Source: Aquilaria yunnanensis | Taxonomy: Eukaryota; Streptophyta; Magnoliopsida; Malvales; Thymelaeaceae | Length of the DNA stretch: 64,000 nt | Assembly (NCBI GenBank): GCA_039654915.1 | Contig: CM077593.1 | Span: 76,736,501 to 76,800,500 of the forward strand | Direction of reading: 5' to 3' | Shown here: piece by piece, positions 48,423-57,680 of the stretch | Layout of the letters: the number at the start of each line of letters is the position of its first letter | How positions within the stretch are numbered: the first letter of the stretch is position 1 | Program-made: the position numbers and the translations under genes | Notes under the pieces: model-generated | Seen by the model: the letters and a program-made list of their open reading frames with translations, nothing else | Told to the model about the DNA's origin: nothing | The model's database searches: none

Positions 48423-48509
48423 GTTTGTATTTTGTCGAAGAGCCTTTTTTCTCTTGTAAATCCTTAAGAGTTTTCTGGCCTTAACCAATTTTTCTGCTTT
48501 GTTGTGCAG
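48423..48509 (+). other. Intron 2 of the antisense gene
   Basis: Donor CAG|GTTTGT and acceptor TTGTGCAG, 87 bp. The flanking frames join in phase, and stops inside the intron would end the protein if it were kept. Confidence 0.75.
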
Positions 48510-48769
48510 CGGAGGTGGCCGCTCCTGACTAGGTTGCCGAACACGCCCGCAAGAGGGCCCTTCAGGATGCCCAAGTCCCAGCAGGGAAAGTTTCGAATGA
48601 GCCCTTTTGGACGTTGACGGAGGACATGAATATGTACTCCGAGGACTGTCCCGAGATGGCCAAGCAGATGTGTAAAGGGGTTTTTACTGAGGCCTCTTAC
48701 AAGGCCCTTACGGAGGCTTACCCAAGCGACATCTCTTTGGCTGCCAAACTCACTGAACACGCCGCCCAG

Positions 48770-48852
48770 GTACGCTTCACTGTTCCCTTAGTGCCAATTT
48801 CGCCTTTGCTTTTTACTTAGCATCATTTTCCCTTTGTTTGCTTTTTTTGCAG
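48770..48852 (+). other. Intron 3 of the antisense gene
   Basis: Donor CAG|GTACGC and acceptor CTTTTTTTGCAG, 83 bp. Joining is in phase between codons. The Tat-1 copy has the matching intron at 11744-11798. Confidence 0.85.
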
Positions 48853-49563
48853 CTGATGGGGTATGCCGGGTTGCTCCGTGTTCGGGTGGCACGAGAGTCG
48901 GAAAGGAGGGCGTCACTCTGGGACCTTTACACCAAGACGAAGGCCCAGTGTTCAGCGTTGGCTGCCGATAATGCTCAGCTGAAGCAGTCTTCGGAGAAGG
49001 AAATTGCTGAACTTCGGGAGGGGTTCATAAAAGAGAAAGAGGAACTTGAGAAAGGCACCTCCCAGAAAATTTCCGACATTGGCTCTCGGGTAGCGGAGCT
49101 AACTTCGACCGTAGAAGCGATTCAAAAGGATAAGTCAGAAAGTGACGCAATCCTTGCGAAGACGCTCGAGGAAAAGGCCCAGCTTGAAGCCGAGGTCGCA
49201 TCTCTGAAGAAGCCTTCAGAAGAGAAGAAGAAGATGAAGGCATTGAAGAGAAAGCTTAAGGATCTGGAGAAGGATTACGCGGATCTGGAGAAGGACTATG
49301 CAGATTTGGCGGTCAAGAAGCGGGAGTCCGATGATATGACGAAGTTGGGTTTTCAAGACGGCTTCTGTCTTGCTCGGCAACAAATTCTGCAGAAGTTCCC
49401 AGATTTTGACCTCCCCTTCCTGGAAGGCATGAACAGCCCGAAGGAGCCTCGGTGGACTTGGTCCAAGATCGAGCACTTGAAACTGCCTCCTTCTCTCTCG
49501 GCGCCGAAGGCTGCTGACAAAAGCACAGAGGCTGGCAGTTCTCAAGACGCCGAGGTTCCTTAG

Positions 49564-50017
49564 TTTGTACTAGGGCCTTTTGTCTTCATTTTCTTCTTCT
49601 TTTTTGTAGTCTTTCAGCAACTTTCTTCTCTATAAGCACTCTTTGGCTCAATAGATAAAAATTTGGCTAAGTATTTTTTGCCAGATCCCCTTGTTTCCCT
49701 TTGTCCCGAACATAATTCGCTCGAGAGACTTCGGAAAACCATACTCTTGCTTTCCTTTGTCCCAAACATATTCGCTCAAGGGACTTCGGAAAACCATACT
49801 CTTGCTTTCCTTTGTCCCGAACATATTCGCTCAAGGGACTTCGGAAAACCATACTGTTGCTTTCCTCGGTGATTGCTTTCGTGAGACTCTTGTTTTGTAC
49901 TTCTTCAGAACTTTTTACTTAGACAAATTTGTCCAACTTGTGCAATACAACTTTCCCACCAAACTTTTTTGGCATAGAATTTTTTCAAGGCCTCTGAGTG
50001 CCAAGTGTTTTTTAATT
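49564..50017. other. Spacer between convergent antisense gene and pol, with 55-bp tandem repeats
   Basis: Three head-to-tail copies of a 55-57-bp unit at 49694-49750, 49751-49805 and 49806-49860 (unit contains CTTCGGAAAACCATACT). They differ at only a few positions. The region would hold the 3' ends of both transcripts. No gene is recognised. Confidence 0.8.
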
Positions 50018-51125
50018 CTATGCCTTCGGCATCGCCGAGCTTATAAACTCCTTTTCGTACTTCGGCAAGTACCAGGTAGGGTCCTTCCCAATTTGCGCGA
50101 AGTACCCCGTGGGACGGCTTTCGGGGTGCAAATTCAGCCTTTTGGAGAACGAGATCTCCATCTTTATTCCTTTTGGCCTGGCGCGTAGGTTTATGGCTGC
50201 TGCCACTCTTTGCTGGAAAGCTTTTCTTCTCAGCTCAGCTACTTCTCTGTGTTCGCTGACGAGGTCGAGCTTGGTTCTCAGGCCGAGGTCATTTCCTTTT
50301 TCATCGAACACTTGGACTCGTATTGACGGTTGTACTACCTCGACAGGGATGATGGCCTCTGTACCGAAGACGAGTGAAAAGGGGGTTTCCCCTGTGGCTC
50401 TTCGGGGTGTTGTTCGGTAACTCCATAACACGCTTTGGAGTTCTCCTGGCCATTTCCCTTTTGCTTCTCCCAATCTCTTTTTCAGACCATCTTTTATGGT
50501 CCTGTTAGATACTTCCACCTGCCCATTACTTTGGGGGTGAGCTACTGGGGCGAAGTGCATTTTTGTCCCGAGGTCGCTAATGAACTCTTGGAATCCTTTG
50601 TGTATGAACTGGGATCCATTGTCCGCTACGAGTACCCTCGGTATGCCAAATCTGCATACGATATTTTTCCATACGAACTTCTGCACTTCTTTTGCCGAGA
50701 TAGTTGTCAGAGGTTCTGCCTCGACCCACTTAGAGAAATAGTCTACTGCTACTACGCAGAACTTTACGCCTCCAGGCGCCGTTGGGAGTGACCCAATGAG
50801 GTCTATGCCCCAAACTGCGAAGGGCCAAGGATAGTCTGCCGAAGTCACAAACTCCGAGGGTGTTCTTTGGATGTTCGCATGTCTCTGGCAACTACCACAT
50901 TTCCGGACGAACTGCTTCGCATCCTTTCTCAGGGTAGGCCAGAAGTATCCTTGGCGAAGTATCACCGCTGCCAGGGCGTCGGTTCCGATGTGCGAACCAC
51001 AGGCACCTTCGTGAACTTCTTCGAAGATCATTTTAGTATCCTCTTCACTAACACACCTCTGTAGTGGATTTGCGTATCCTTGCTGATATAGTTCTTCTCC
51101 AATTAAGAAGAAACGTCCGGAGCGC
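50018..51125 (-). pseudogene. Tat-2 integrase
   Basis: Zinc-binding HHCC domain: HEGACGSHIG ... CGSCQRH. Core DDE: Asp in WGIDLIGSL, Asp in VADNGSQF, Glu in NGQVEVSNRT. All three acidic residues and the HHCC set are present. The C-terminal part ends YEKEFISSAMPKA. The domain is one open frame from 51031. A TGA at 51128-51126 separates it from RNase H in the same frame, which is why the upstream start at 51125 is given. Otherwise full length for a Tat integrase. Integrates the cDNA in the nucleus and makes the 5-bp duplication seen at the element ends. Confidence 0.93.
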
Positions 51126-51128
51126 CTT

Positions 51129-52135
51129 CACACTTTTGAGGCTTCGCTGGGGTCTTCGGGGAGTGTGTTGGTGGCGAGATACATTTTGATTGGTTCTTTC
51201 CATCGTTTTCCCGAGGTCGCTATGCTTAACATCACGACGCTGGGGTGGCTTAGCACTTCGGTGCAAGTTTTGGACTTCGCCAAGCAGTCTGCCTCAGCAT
51301 TTTCTCGTCGGGGTACGTTCTTGATTTTCACGACGTCGAACTCCCGAATAAGCTTTGTTACCAACTCATGGTATTTCGCCAAGGTCGGGTCTTTCGCGCC
51401 ATAGTCCCCTGCCATTTGCCGGACCACCAGCTGAGAATCACTATGGGCTTTCAAGTTTCTCACGCCAATTTTTCTGGCCAGGCGTAATCCTGCTATGAGG
51501 GCCTCATACTCGGCCATATTGTTGGTGGTGTTGAAACTGAACTTGATGGCCTTCATTACTTCTAGGCCTTCGGGGCCTCTGATAATCACTCCAGCTCCCT
51601 GGTGTTCGGATCCTGAGGCCCCGTCAACATATAACGTCCATTCTGGCTCGTCTTCGCCCGAAAACGAATGTCCCTCCTCGGTGTTTGGTACTTCGGCGAT
51701 GAAGTCTGCCAAAGCTTGAGCTTTTATAGCTTTCCGGGGTTCATACGTGATGTCGTGTTCGCCAAGCTCTATACACCACTTGGAAAGCCTTCCCGAGTGA
51801 TCAACTTTCCTCATAACATCCCGTAGAGGAAGGGTACTTCGGACGATAATGGGGTGAGCCTGAAAGTATGGCCGCAGCCTTCTCCCTGCAAGCACTAAGG
51901 CATATATAGCTTTTTGAAGCAAAAGGTACCTGACTTCGGCGCCATGCAGGGACTTGCTGACATAGTAGACCGGCCATTGCTTTGGCCCTTCTTCTTTCAT
52001 GAGGACCGAGCTCACAGCTTTTTTTGTGACGGCGAGGTATAATACGAGGGGCTCTCCCTCCCGAGGTTGCCGCAGAGTCGGCAAGCCGGCCAAGTAGACT
52101 TTGAGTTCTTCCCAGGCTTTTTGGCAATTTTCATC
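51129..52135 (-). pseudogene. Tat-2 dual RNase H (gypsy type plus Tat type)
   Basis: The first domain reads GEPLVLYLAVTKKAVSSVLM ... VYYVSKSL, the ordinary gypsy RNase H following RT. The second starts near 51660 with WTLYVDGASG and continues MAEYEALIAGL, HSDSQLVVRQ and ENAEADCLA, giving the D-E-D-D catalytic set, all present. A second RNase H of this kind is a mark of the Tat group, where the first copy is thought to act as a connection domain. An in-frame TAG at 52138-52136 cuts it from RT and a TGA ends it at 51126. Confidence 0.92.
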
Positions 52136-52138
52136 CTA

Positions 52139-53758
52139 AGGATGACCATTCCTTCCGAGGTCGCCTTCAATCTTTGCTGCCTTTGTGAGCACTTTGAAGA
52201 ATGGTCGACACCTATCTCCGTACCTGGAAATAAACCTGCTTAGAGAGGTTATTCTTCCGGTGAGTCTTTGCATGTCTTTGACTGTGGCAGGAGTTTGGAA
52301 TTCGAGCAGAGCCTTAATCTTCTTGGGGTTAGCATCGATGCCTCTTTCGGATACCATGTACCCAAGGAACTTTCCCGAGGTCACCCCGAAGATGCATTTC
52401 TCAGGATTAAGGCGGATCCCGAAGGCTCTGAGTTTTTGGAAGGTCTCCTCTAAATCTGCAACGTGGTAGCCAGGCAGTTTGCTTTTGACTATCATATCAT
52501 CAACATACACCTCCATGTTCCTCCCCATTTGGTCTTTGAAGACTTTGTTCATCAGCCTCTGGTAGGTGGCTCCTGCATTTTTGAGTCCGAAGGGCATCCT
52601 GATATAGCAATATGTTCCTCCCTCAGTGATGAAGGCAGTCTTCTCTTCATCTTCGGGGTTCATCCTTATCTGATGATACCCACTGAAAGCGTCCAGGAAA
52701 CTTAGGAGCCCGTACTCAGCAGTTGAGTCTACCAGTTGGTCTATTGGCGGAAGAGGATATGAATCTTTCGGGCAAGCATCGTTCAAATTTCTGAAGTCGA
52801 TGCACATCCGGAGTTTACTACTTCCTTCTTTTGTGGCAATTACCACGTTGCTTAGCCATTCGGGGTAGTTTACCTCCCGGATAACGCTAGCGTCTATCAG
52901 ACGCTGGACTTCGATCTTGACGAAGTCACTTTTGTGAGCCGAGATGGTCCGTTTCTTTTGCCGTACAGGTTTTACTTCTGGACTCGCTTTGAGGCTATGC
53001 TGGATTACGCAAGGGTTTACCCCTGGCATGTCCTTCAGCGAGTAGGCGAACAGATCTTTATTTGTAAGCAGAAAAGATACAAGTTTTTCCTTGTCTCCTT
53101 CGGCCATGCTTTTCCTTATTCGGGTACTATGGCCTGGGACAAGCTCTACTTCTTCTGTTTCCGCTTTTGTAGGATCTTCTGCCTCGCCCCTTTCCAGCTC
53201 TTTTGCTTCTACAGCAAGTGCTAAGTTGCTTGCTGGAGCCTTTCGTGCTCTGACGAACACCTTTCTCACCTCGCCTTGATCAATGAAGATCTTTGCGTCT
53301 CCTCCTTTGGTGGCGAAGGTGACGGTCAAGTACTTTACATCAGGGCGGATGTGCAAATTTCCCTGTGTCTGTCTACCGAGGATGGCGTTGTATGACGAAG
53401 GAACGTCCATGACTATGAATCTTGCCATGGTAGAGGCGAACAACTCAGCGGTTCCTTTCTCCGAAGTTCCTTTCATCATCAAGGGGAGGTCGATCCACCC
53501 GAGGACAGGTAGCTCAGATGGTCCTACTCCGAATGTGGGTGAAGTAACAGCCTTGAGGTCACTCCTGGATACGCCTAAGCTTGGCAGCAAATGTGAGAAC
53601 AAGACGTCTACGTTTGACCCATCGTCCAGCAGTACCCTCTTGACGTCCCAGTTTCCTATCCTCGCCATTATCAGCAATGGATCGTCATGGGGAAATACGA
53701 TGGTGGAGCCATCCTCGCGGGCCAATTTTTTCGTTTGGCTCTGATATTCCATCACCAC
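52139..53758 (-). pseudogene. Tat-2 protease and reverse transcriptase
   Basis: An open frame of 540 codons. Residues about 35-125 are a retropepsin-like protease with active-site segment VLLDDGSNVDVLF and a later VPSSYNAILGR. Residues about 290-510 are RT: KLRMCIDFRNLNDACPKD, LLSFLDAFSGYHQIRM, MPFGLKNAGATYQRLMNKVF, YVDDMIVKS and FLGYMVSERGI. The catalytic Asp triad is kept. It belongs to the same frame as RNase H and integrase. A TGA at 53800-53798 separates it from the last gag segment, also in frame. The start at 53758 is only the first Met after that stop; the native product was probably a longer polyprotein. Confidence 0.94.
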
Positions 53759-53800
53759 TATCTCTCTGGCCCTTCTTTTTCTTTCCGAGGATGGAAGTCA

Positions 53801-55292
53801 GGTTGTGATCGTCTGTATTACTCCTGCCGAAGGTGGAGGACGCCTTCTCGGACTTCGGTTCCTTCGCCTGTTTGAATCGTAATCCTCGTCATCAGGCTTT
53901 CCTTCTTCCTCTTTTTTCCCCTTCGGGGAAGGCATTCTCAAATAATGCCGAAGCTGGCCCTGCTTTATCAGTGATTCGATGTACTTTTTCAACTGAAAGC
54001 AGTCTTCGGTGTCATGACCGTGATCACGGTGGAACTGACAGAACTTCTTCGTGTTCCTTCTGTTGTCAGCAGTCATGCCCCTCGGTCGTTGGATTTGAGC
54101 CCCTTGTTTTTCCAATGCCATGAGGACGTTAGCCCTCATGGTGCTCAGAGGTGTAAAGTTTTGGGGCTTCCTCCCTCCTACTCGCATTCTCCGAGGTCGG
54201 CCTATCTGTTCCGTTGGATACCGGGCTTGCTGGCCGGATCCTTCGCCACGAGTGTGAATGTGGTCGGCTTCGGTCCAGTCATTCTCAGTTCTTCGGCTGT
54301 CATATGTTGTTCAGCCCTGCGGTAGAATTCTCCCAGCGTGTCCGGGGGATCTTTGGAGAATTCATAAAACAAGTGCGAATCCCTCCGGAGGCCCCTTGTC
54401 ATGCGAGGATGCGGATTTCGGGGCGAAAGTCCGGAACGCTGAGGGCCTCTCTGTTGAACCTCTCGACATAGTCACAGATGGTCTCCCCGTTTCTCTGTGC
54501 TATGTCAAACATCTGGACGGGCATCTTCACCATCGGCTTGCTCCCAATGAACTGTTGGGTGAACGCTGTGGACAGCTCCTGGAACCCCCCGATGTTTCCG
54601 GGAGGCAAGGAATTGTACCAGGCAGTTGCTGGTCCTGCGAGGGTGACTTCAAAGCACTTGCAGAGTGTAGCATCATCAGCCCCATGTAGCACCATGCTGC
54701 GTTTGTACTTTGTTAGGTGGGCCTGGGGATCAGTCCGACCCTCATAGGTCTCTAGCCGAGGTAGCCTGAAGTCACTTGGCATGGCCGCCTCGACCACTGT
54801 TCGGGCGAAAGGTGTTTCATCTCCAGAGACGGTTTCAGTTAGCCTGGCCCAAACAAGCTTGCGTGCCACCTGCTGTTCCACTCTCTCCAGTCTTGCCAAG
54901 ACTTTCTCCAGGAGGAGCGCAGCACTGGGCTCCTCTTCCTGGTGCTTGGAGGTTCTCTGGTAAGAGGACTGTTGCCGTCTCTTCGGGGAGCGAATTCGGT
55001 ACCGAGGTGAGGGGGACCTTGCCTCTGGCGACAAACATCTTCTGGACAGGACTTCGGGTCGTTCAGACCTCGCTTTTTCCGCCAGCCGTGCTCCGAGGGG
55101 CAAGTTATCTGTCGAGGACTCTTCCCGTGGCTCCCCAGTTCCCGAGCTATGATGTGTTGCCCTTGGGCTTTTCTCCCGAGGTCGTGCTGGCGAAGTGGGT
55201 TTTCGCGCCCGGGCTAGTTGCGGCCACCTTCAGTCTATCTGTTGTGTCATTTCAGCCACAACAGACCTCTGAAAGTCTCATAAAAAACCCAT
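53801..55292 (-). pseudogene. Tat-2 gag
   Basis: Start at ATG 55292-55290 (MGFL), supported by the same start in Tat-1. In-frame TGA stops at 55280-55278 and 55232-55230. The frame then runs open from 55103 to 54399 with an Arg/Ser-rich N-terminus and capsid segment (LETYEGRTDP, MVLHGADDATLCKCFEVTLA, FNREALSVPDF). A frameshift near 54400 leads to RGLRRDSHLFYEFSKDPPD, and another near 54195 to the Cys/His motif FCQFHRDHGHDTEDCF (about 54000-54050). The layout is that of Tat gag proteins. It forms the virus-like particle in the cytoplasm. Confidence 0.92.
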
Positions 55293-55441
55293 GGTGATGA
55301 CAAGAGGGCGTTCCTCTTCAGGCAAGGAAGTCTCTGGGGGACTTTGTTCGGTAGCTGGTTGGGTCTCAGGCACGGACAGGGACTTCGGGAGTCCTTTGTC
55401 CTTCGAACGCCGAGTTTCGACAACAGCTACCTGGGAGTAGT

Positions 55442-55459
55442 TTCCCACAGACGGCGCCA
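55442..55459 (-). other. Tat-2 primer-binding site
   Basis: Minus strand TGGCGCCGTCTGTGGGAA, 2 nt after the 5' LTR. The first nine bases match the complement of the 3' end of plant tRNA-Asp (TGGCGCCGT), and the rest fits it less well, so another tRNA is possible. Confidence 0.8.
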
Positions 55460-55461
55460 AA

Positions 55462-56433
55462 TGATGCCCCAAGGCATCTTCATTTGCTGTCATGTTGACA
55501 GGTGGAGAGACTTCCTGAGGAGGCGAGCGCCTGTAGCTCTGGTTTCCCAGCTGAGCGTGCCTGAAAAGCTCGAAGAAGAGGTTAGGAGGTCCCCGATTTG
55601 CTTTTCCAGGGAGGACCCTCCGACGCCCAAGTCAGTTTTCTGAGTGAAAGTGGAGGAAGAACACTAAGGGATCAAGTGTCTTGCCTGTTTTGTGTTTTCT
55701 CAGAGGGAGGAAAATGCCCATCCTTTGCCCAGTCCCATTTCCTAGTATTTATAGGAGTAGCTGGTCCGTTCAGATCATGACACGTGTTCGGTCGGATTTG
55801 ATCTGTCTTTTTGGACCTAGGGGACAGGCAGCCGTTTGCAGCCTCCTTTAGCCCTGGACCCGGATAGGTTGTGTCAGGACTGGGGTGGCTGCGGCGTGTC
55901 AGTTCGCCGTTCAGATGTGACGTGTAGGGCTTGTGGGCGACAAGTCAGAGGCTCCTTAAATGCTCATACTGTACTCCCAAGGTCCCCTGGGCGAGGTCGC
56001 CCTTCGGTGCGTGCACCCTCTTCGGATTCTATCCGTCCTTCGATGCGAGCACCTCCTTCGGGATCTATCCCATAGCTCTGGGAGTTCCCTTGATGAACAC
56101 CTCCTTCGGGACTCATACCCATAGTTAGGGGATTCCCTTGTTCAGGTGTTTCTTGTTCGGGGAAGATCCTCTTCGGGGCCTCTGCCTTCGGGGAGAATCT
56201 TCCTTGCTTCAGAGAGATGGCTCTCTTAACCGAAGACGGTCAGTTTGGCCCCTCGATGGAGACAGTGTTGTCCTCGGAATTCCTGACGAGCTAACCGAAG
56301 TCTCGAGCTCATAGTGTTTGACTTCGCACCTTCCGAGGTCAGTAAAAAGATCCTCTCTTGGGTGATGTCAGACTCCTCGGCCAATATTCTGGCAGGGAGT
56401 TACTACCGAGGAGGCAATAGCCTTTGGCTATCA
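55462..56433 (-). repeat. Tat-2 5' LTR
   Basis: 972 bp, paired with 45348-46319. TATAAATA box (minus) at 55746-55753, the likely promoter of the genomic RNA. Terminal hairpins are identical to those of the other LTR. Confidence 0.96.
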
Positions 56434-56438
56434 TAAAA
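56434..56438. repeat. Target-site duplication of Tat-2, right copy
   Basis: TAAAA, identical to 45343-45347. Confidence 0.9.
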
Positions 56439-57656
56439 TTTGGATGATTCCTCCAACTAGGATTGTAAGTTTATGAGTATAGATTTTGGTTGGCCTCTTG
56501 AAGTTGTTCAAAGCATTGACTTGTTCATGAAGTCATTCTTTGAAATAAGGCAAGGTTGGGCAGTTGCTAGTGGAATGATCATTATTCTCACAAATATGAC
56601 AAATAACTTCTTCAATAGATTTCAATTGACCAGTTTTCGTCATTTCTAATGCCTCAACCTTTCTAGCTAGAGATGCAAAATTTGCTTGAAGGTCATTATC
56701 TTCCTTAAGATGATATATTCCTGCACTAGATGCAGGATATTGAGTCTTACCTAGGGCCTCATAGAAACCAACAGTGTCCTAATTATGTGCATTCTCAGCT
56801 AGTAAGTCTAGGTAATTCATTGCCTCATCAGGATCATTATCTTCAAATGTTTCATTGCACATCAATTCCACCATTTGTCTTTCCCTGGGTGTCAAACCTT
56901 CATAAAACTGTGTGACTAATCTCCACATTTCAAAACCATGGTGTAGGCATGTATTAAGTAAATCCTTTTATCTATCCCAACATTGCTAAAAAGTTTCTCC
57001 CAGTTTTTGTGTGAAAATGATGATTTGTTTTTTTGAAAGAATTTGTTTTGTTGTAGGAAATTTTTTTTTCAAACATTGTTGTTGCAATTCATCCCATGAA
57101 TTAATAAAGCATGACCTAAGATTCTATAGCCAAGTTTTAGCTTTATCTTTTTAAAAAAAAGGAAAAAAGCTTAAGTTTGATGGTGTTCATGCTACTGTTT
57201 AGGTTATTGTATGTATGATAGACTTCCTCAAATTCCTTTAAATGCAAGTATGGATTTTTAGAATCAAAACCATGAAAACTTGGTAAGAGTTGAATATTAC
57301 TTGGCATCAAATTGAAGTGACATGCTTTAGGAGGAAAAATTAGGCATGATGGTGTGCTACTTCTTATGGGTTCATGTGTTCTCTAAGTGTCCTAGCTCGG
57401 TCTTGGTTATTACGTAGAGAATGGTTATCTTCTTGGTCATTAATGTGTTCAACCATGTTTGGAGAAGATAAAGATTCTATTACTAGTCTACCACTTAATG
57501 TACATGGCCAAGCTTTCATGCTTAAATAAATTAATAATAATAAGAAAAACCAATATCAATAGAAAATAAGAGGTAGGAGGCTTAGCCTTCCATTCAACAA
57601 CAATAAAAATAAAACAAAATAAAGAGAAAAAATAAACCTGTACTCTAATTTTTACA
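56439..57656 (-). pseudogene. Athila-like gag (capsid and zinc knuckle) and 5' leader, decayed
   Basis: On the minus strand, reading from about 57300: MPSNIQLLPSFHGFDSKNPY, then LHLKEFEEVYHTYNNL, a Trp-containing middle segment, LVTQFYEGLTPRERQMVELM, EDNDPDEAMNYLDLLAEN, and a complete CCHC zinc knuckle (CHICENNDHSTSNC, 56560-56601; spacing C-2-C-4-H-4-C). This is the Athila gag order. Many frame breaks occur between about 57000 and 57150, near long T and A runs. Sequence continues on the other side of Tat-2 at 45347. 57420-57656 is leader. Confidence 0.85.
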
Positions 57657-57674
57657 TCCCTAAAAATAGCACCA
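57657..57674 (-). other. Athila-like primer-binding site, decayed
   Basis: Minus strand TGGTGCTATTTTTAGGGA, aligning with TGGCGCCGTTGCCGGGGA, the tRNA-Asp site usual in Athila. Most changes are C to T or G to A. Confidence 0.75.
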
Positions 57675-57680
57675 AAAACT

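Larger units (their letters stand above)
47149..49563 (+). pseudogene. Antisense additional gene (aORF) of Tat-2, four exons, near-intact
   Basis: Exons 47149-47981, 48057-48422, 48510-48769 and 48853-49563 give about 723 codons with agreeing phase at each junction. The N-terminal 180 residues (PVPESWQPLL, FRAELKAGLRYPP, FCNFHGIAVNQLPPNSYCYF, GGFYFMLPR) resemble the plant domain named putative gypsy-type transposon (Pfam Transposase_28, from memory). Exon 2 is basic, then Pro/Ser/Glu-rich (SRRRKQTSGGPPSKRAKKG, a possible nuclear signal). Exon 4 is a long coiled coil with a repeated DLEKDYA, ending in an LGFQDGFCLARQQ segment. Two breaks: a 1-nt frameshift near 47630 and an in-frame TAG at 48530-48532. 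The start ATG is the first in the domain frame. It faces pol tail to tail. Such extra ORFs are known in Tat elements; the role is unknown, perhaps nucleic-acid binding or regulation. Confidence 0.85.
45348..56433 (-). mobile_element. Tat-2: complete Tat-lineage Ty3/gypsy retrotransposon with an antisense gene
   Basis: 11,086 bp, two LTRs of 972 bp each, and an exact TAAAA target duplication. Minus-strand order: 5' LTR (right), primer site, gag, protease, RT, gypsy RNase H, second RNase H, integrase, then the convergent antisense gene on the + strand, polypurine tract, 3' LTR (left). The second RNase H and the antisense gene identify the Tat group (Retand/Grande-like arrangement). LTRs differ at about 26 positions, nearly all transitions. 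Coding parts carry only a handful of stops and frameshifts. It is inserted in an Athila-like gag. It is GC-richer than its surroundings and its edges show as a composition step. Confidence 0.96.

Noticed and set aside
52185..55297. Several + strand ORFs of 90-173 aa opposite gag-pol
   Set aside because: They are mirror frames of the minus-strand gag and pol, with no recognisable motif.
55278..55493. 71-aa ORF spanning the 5' LTR border
   Set aside because: It is the leader plus the first codons of gag read through the primer site. The gag start is the internal ATG at 55292, shared with Tat-1.
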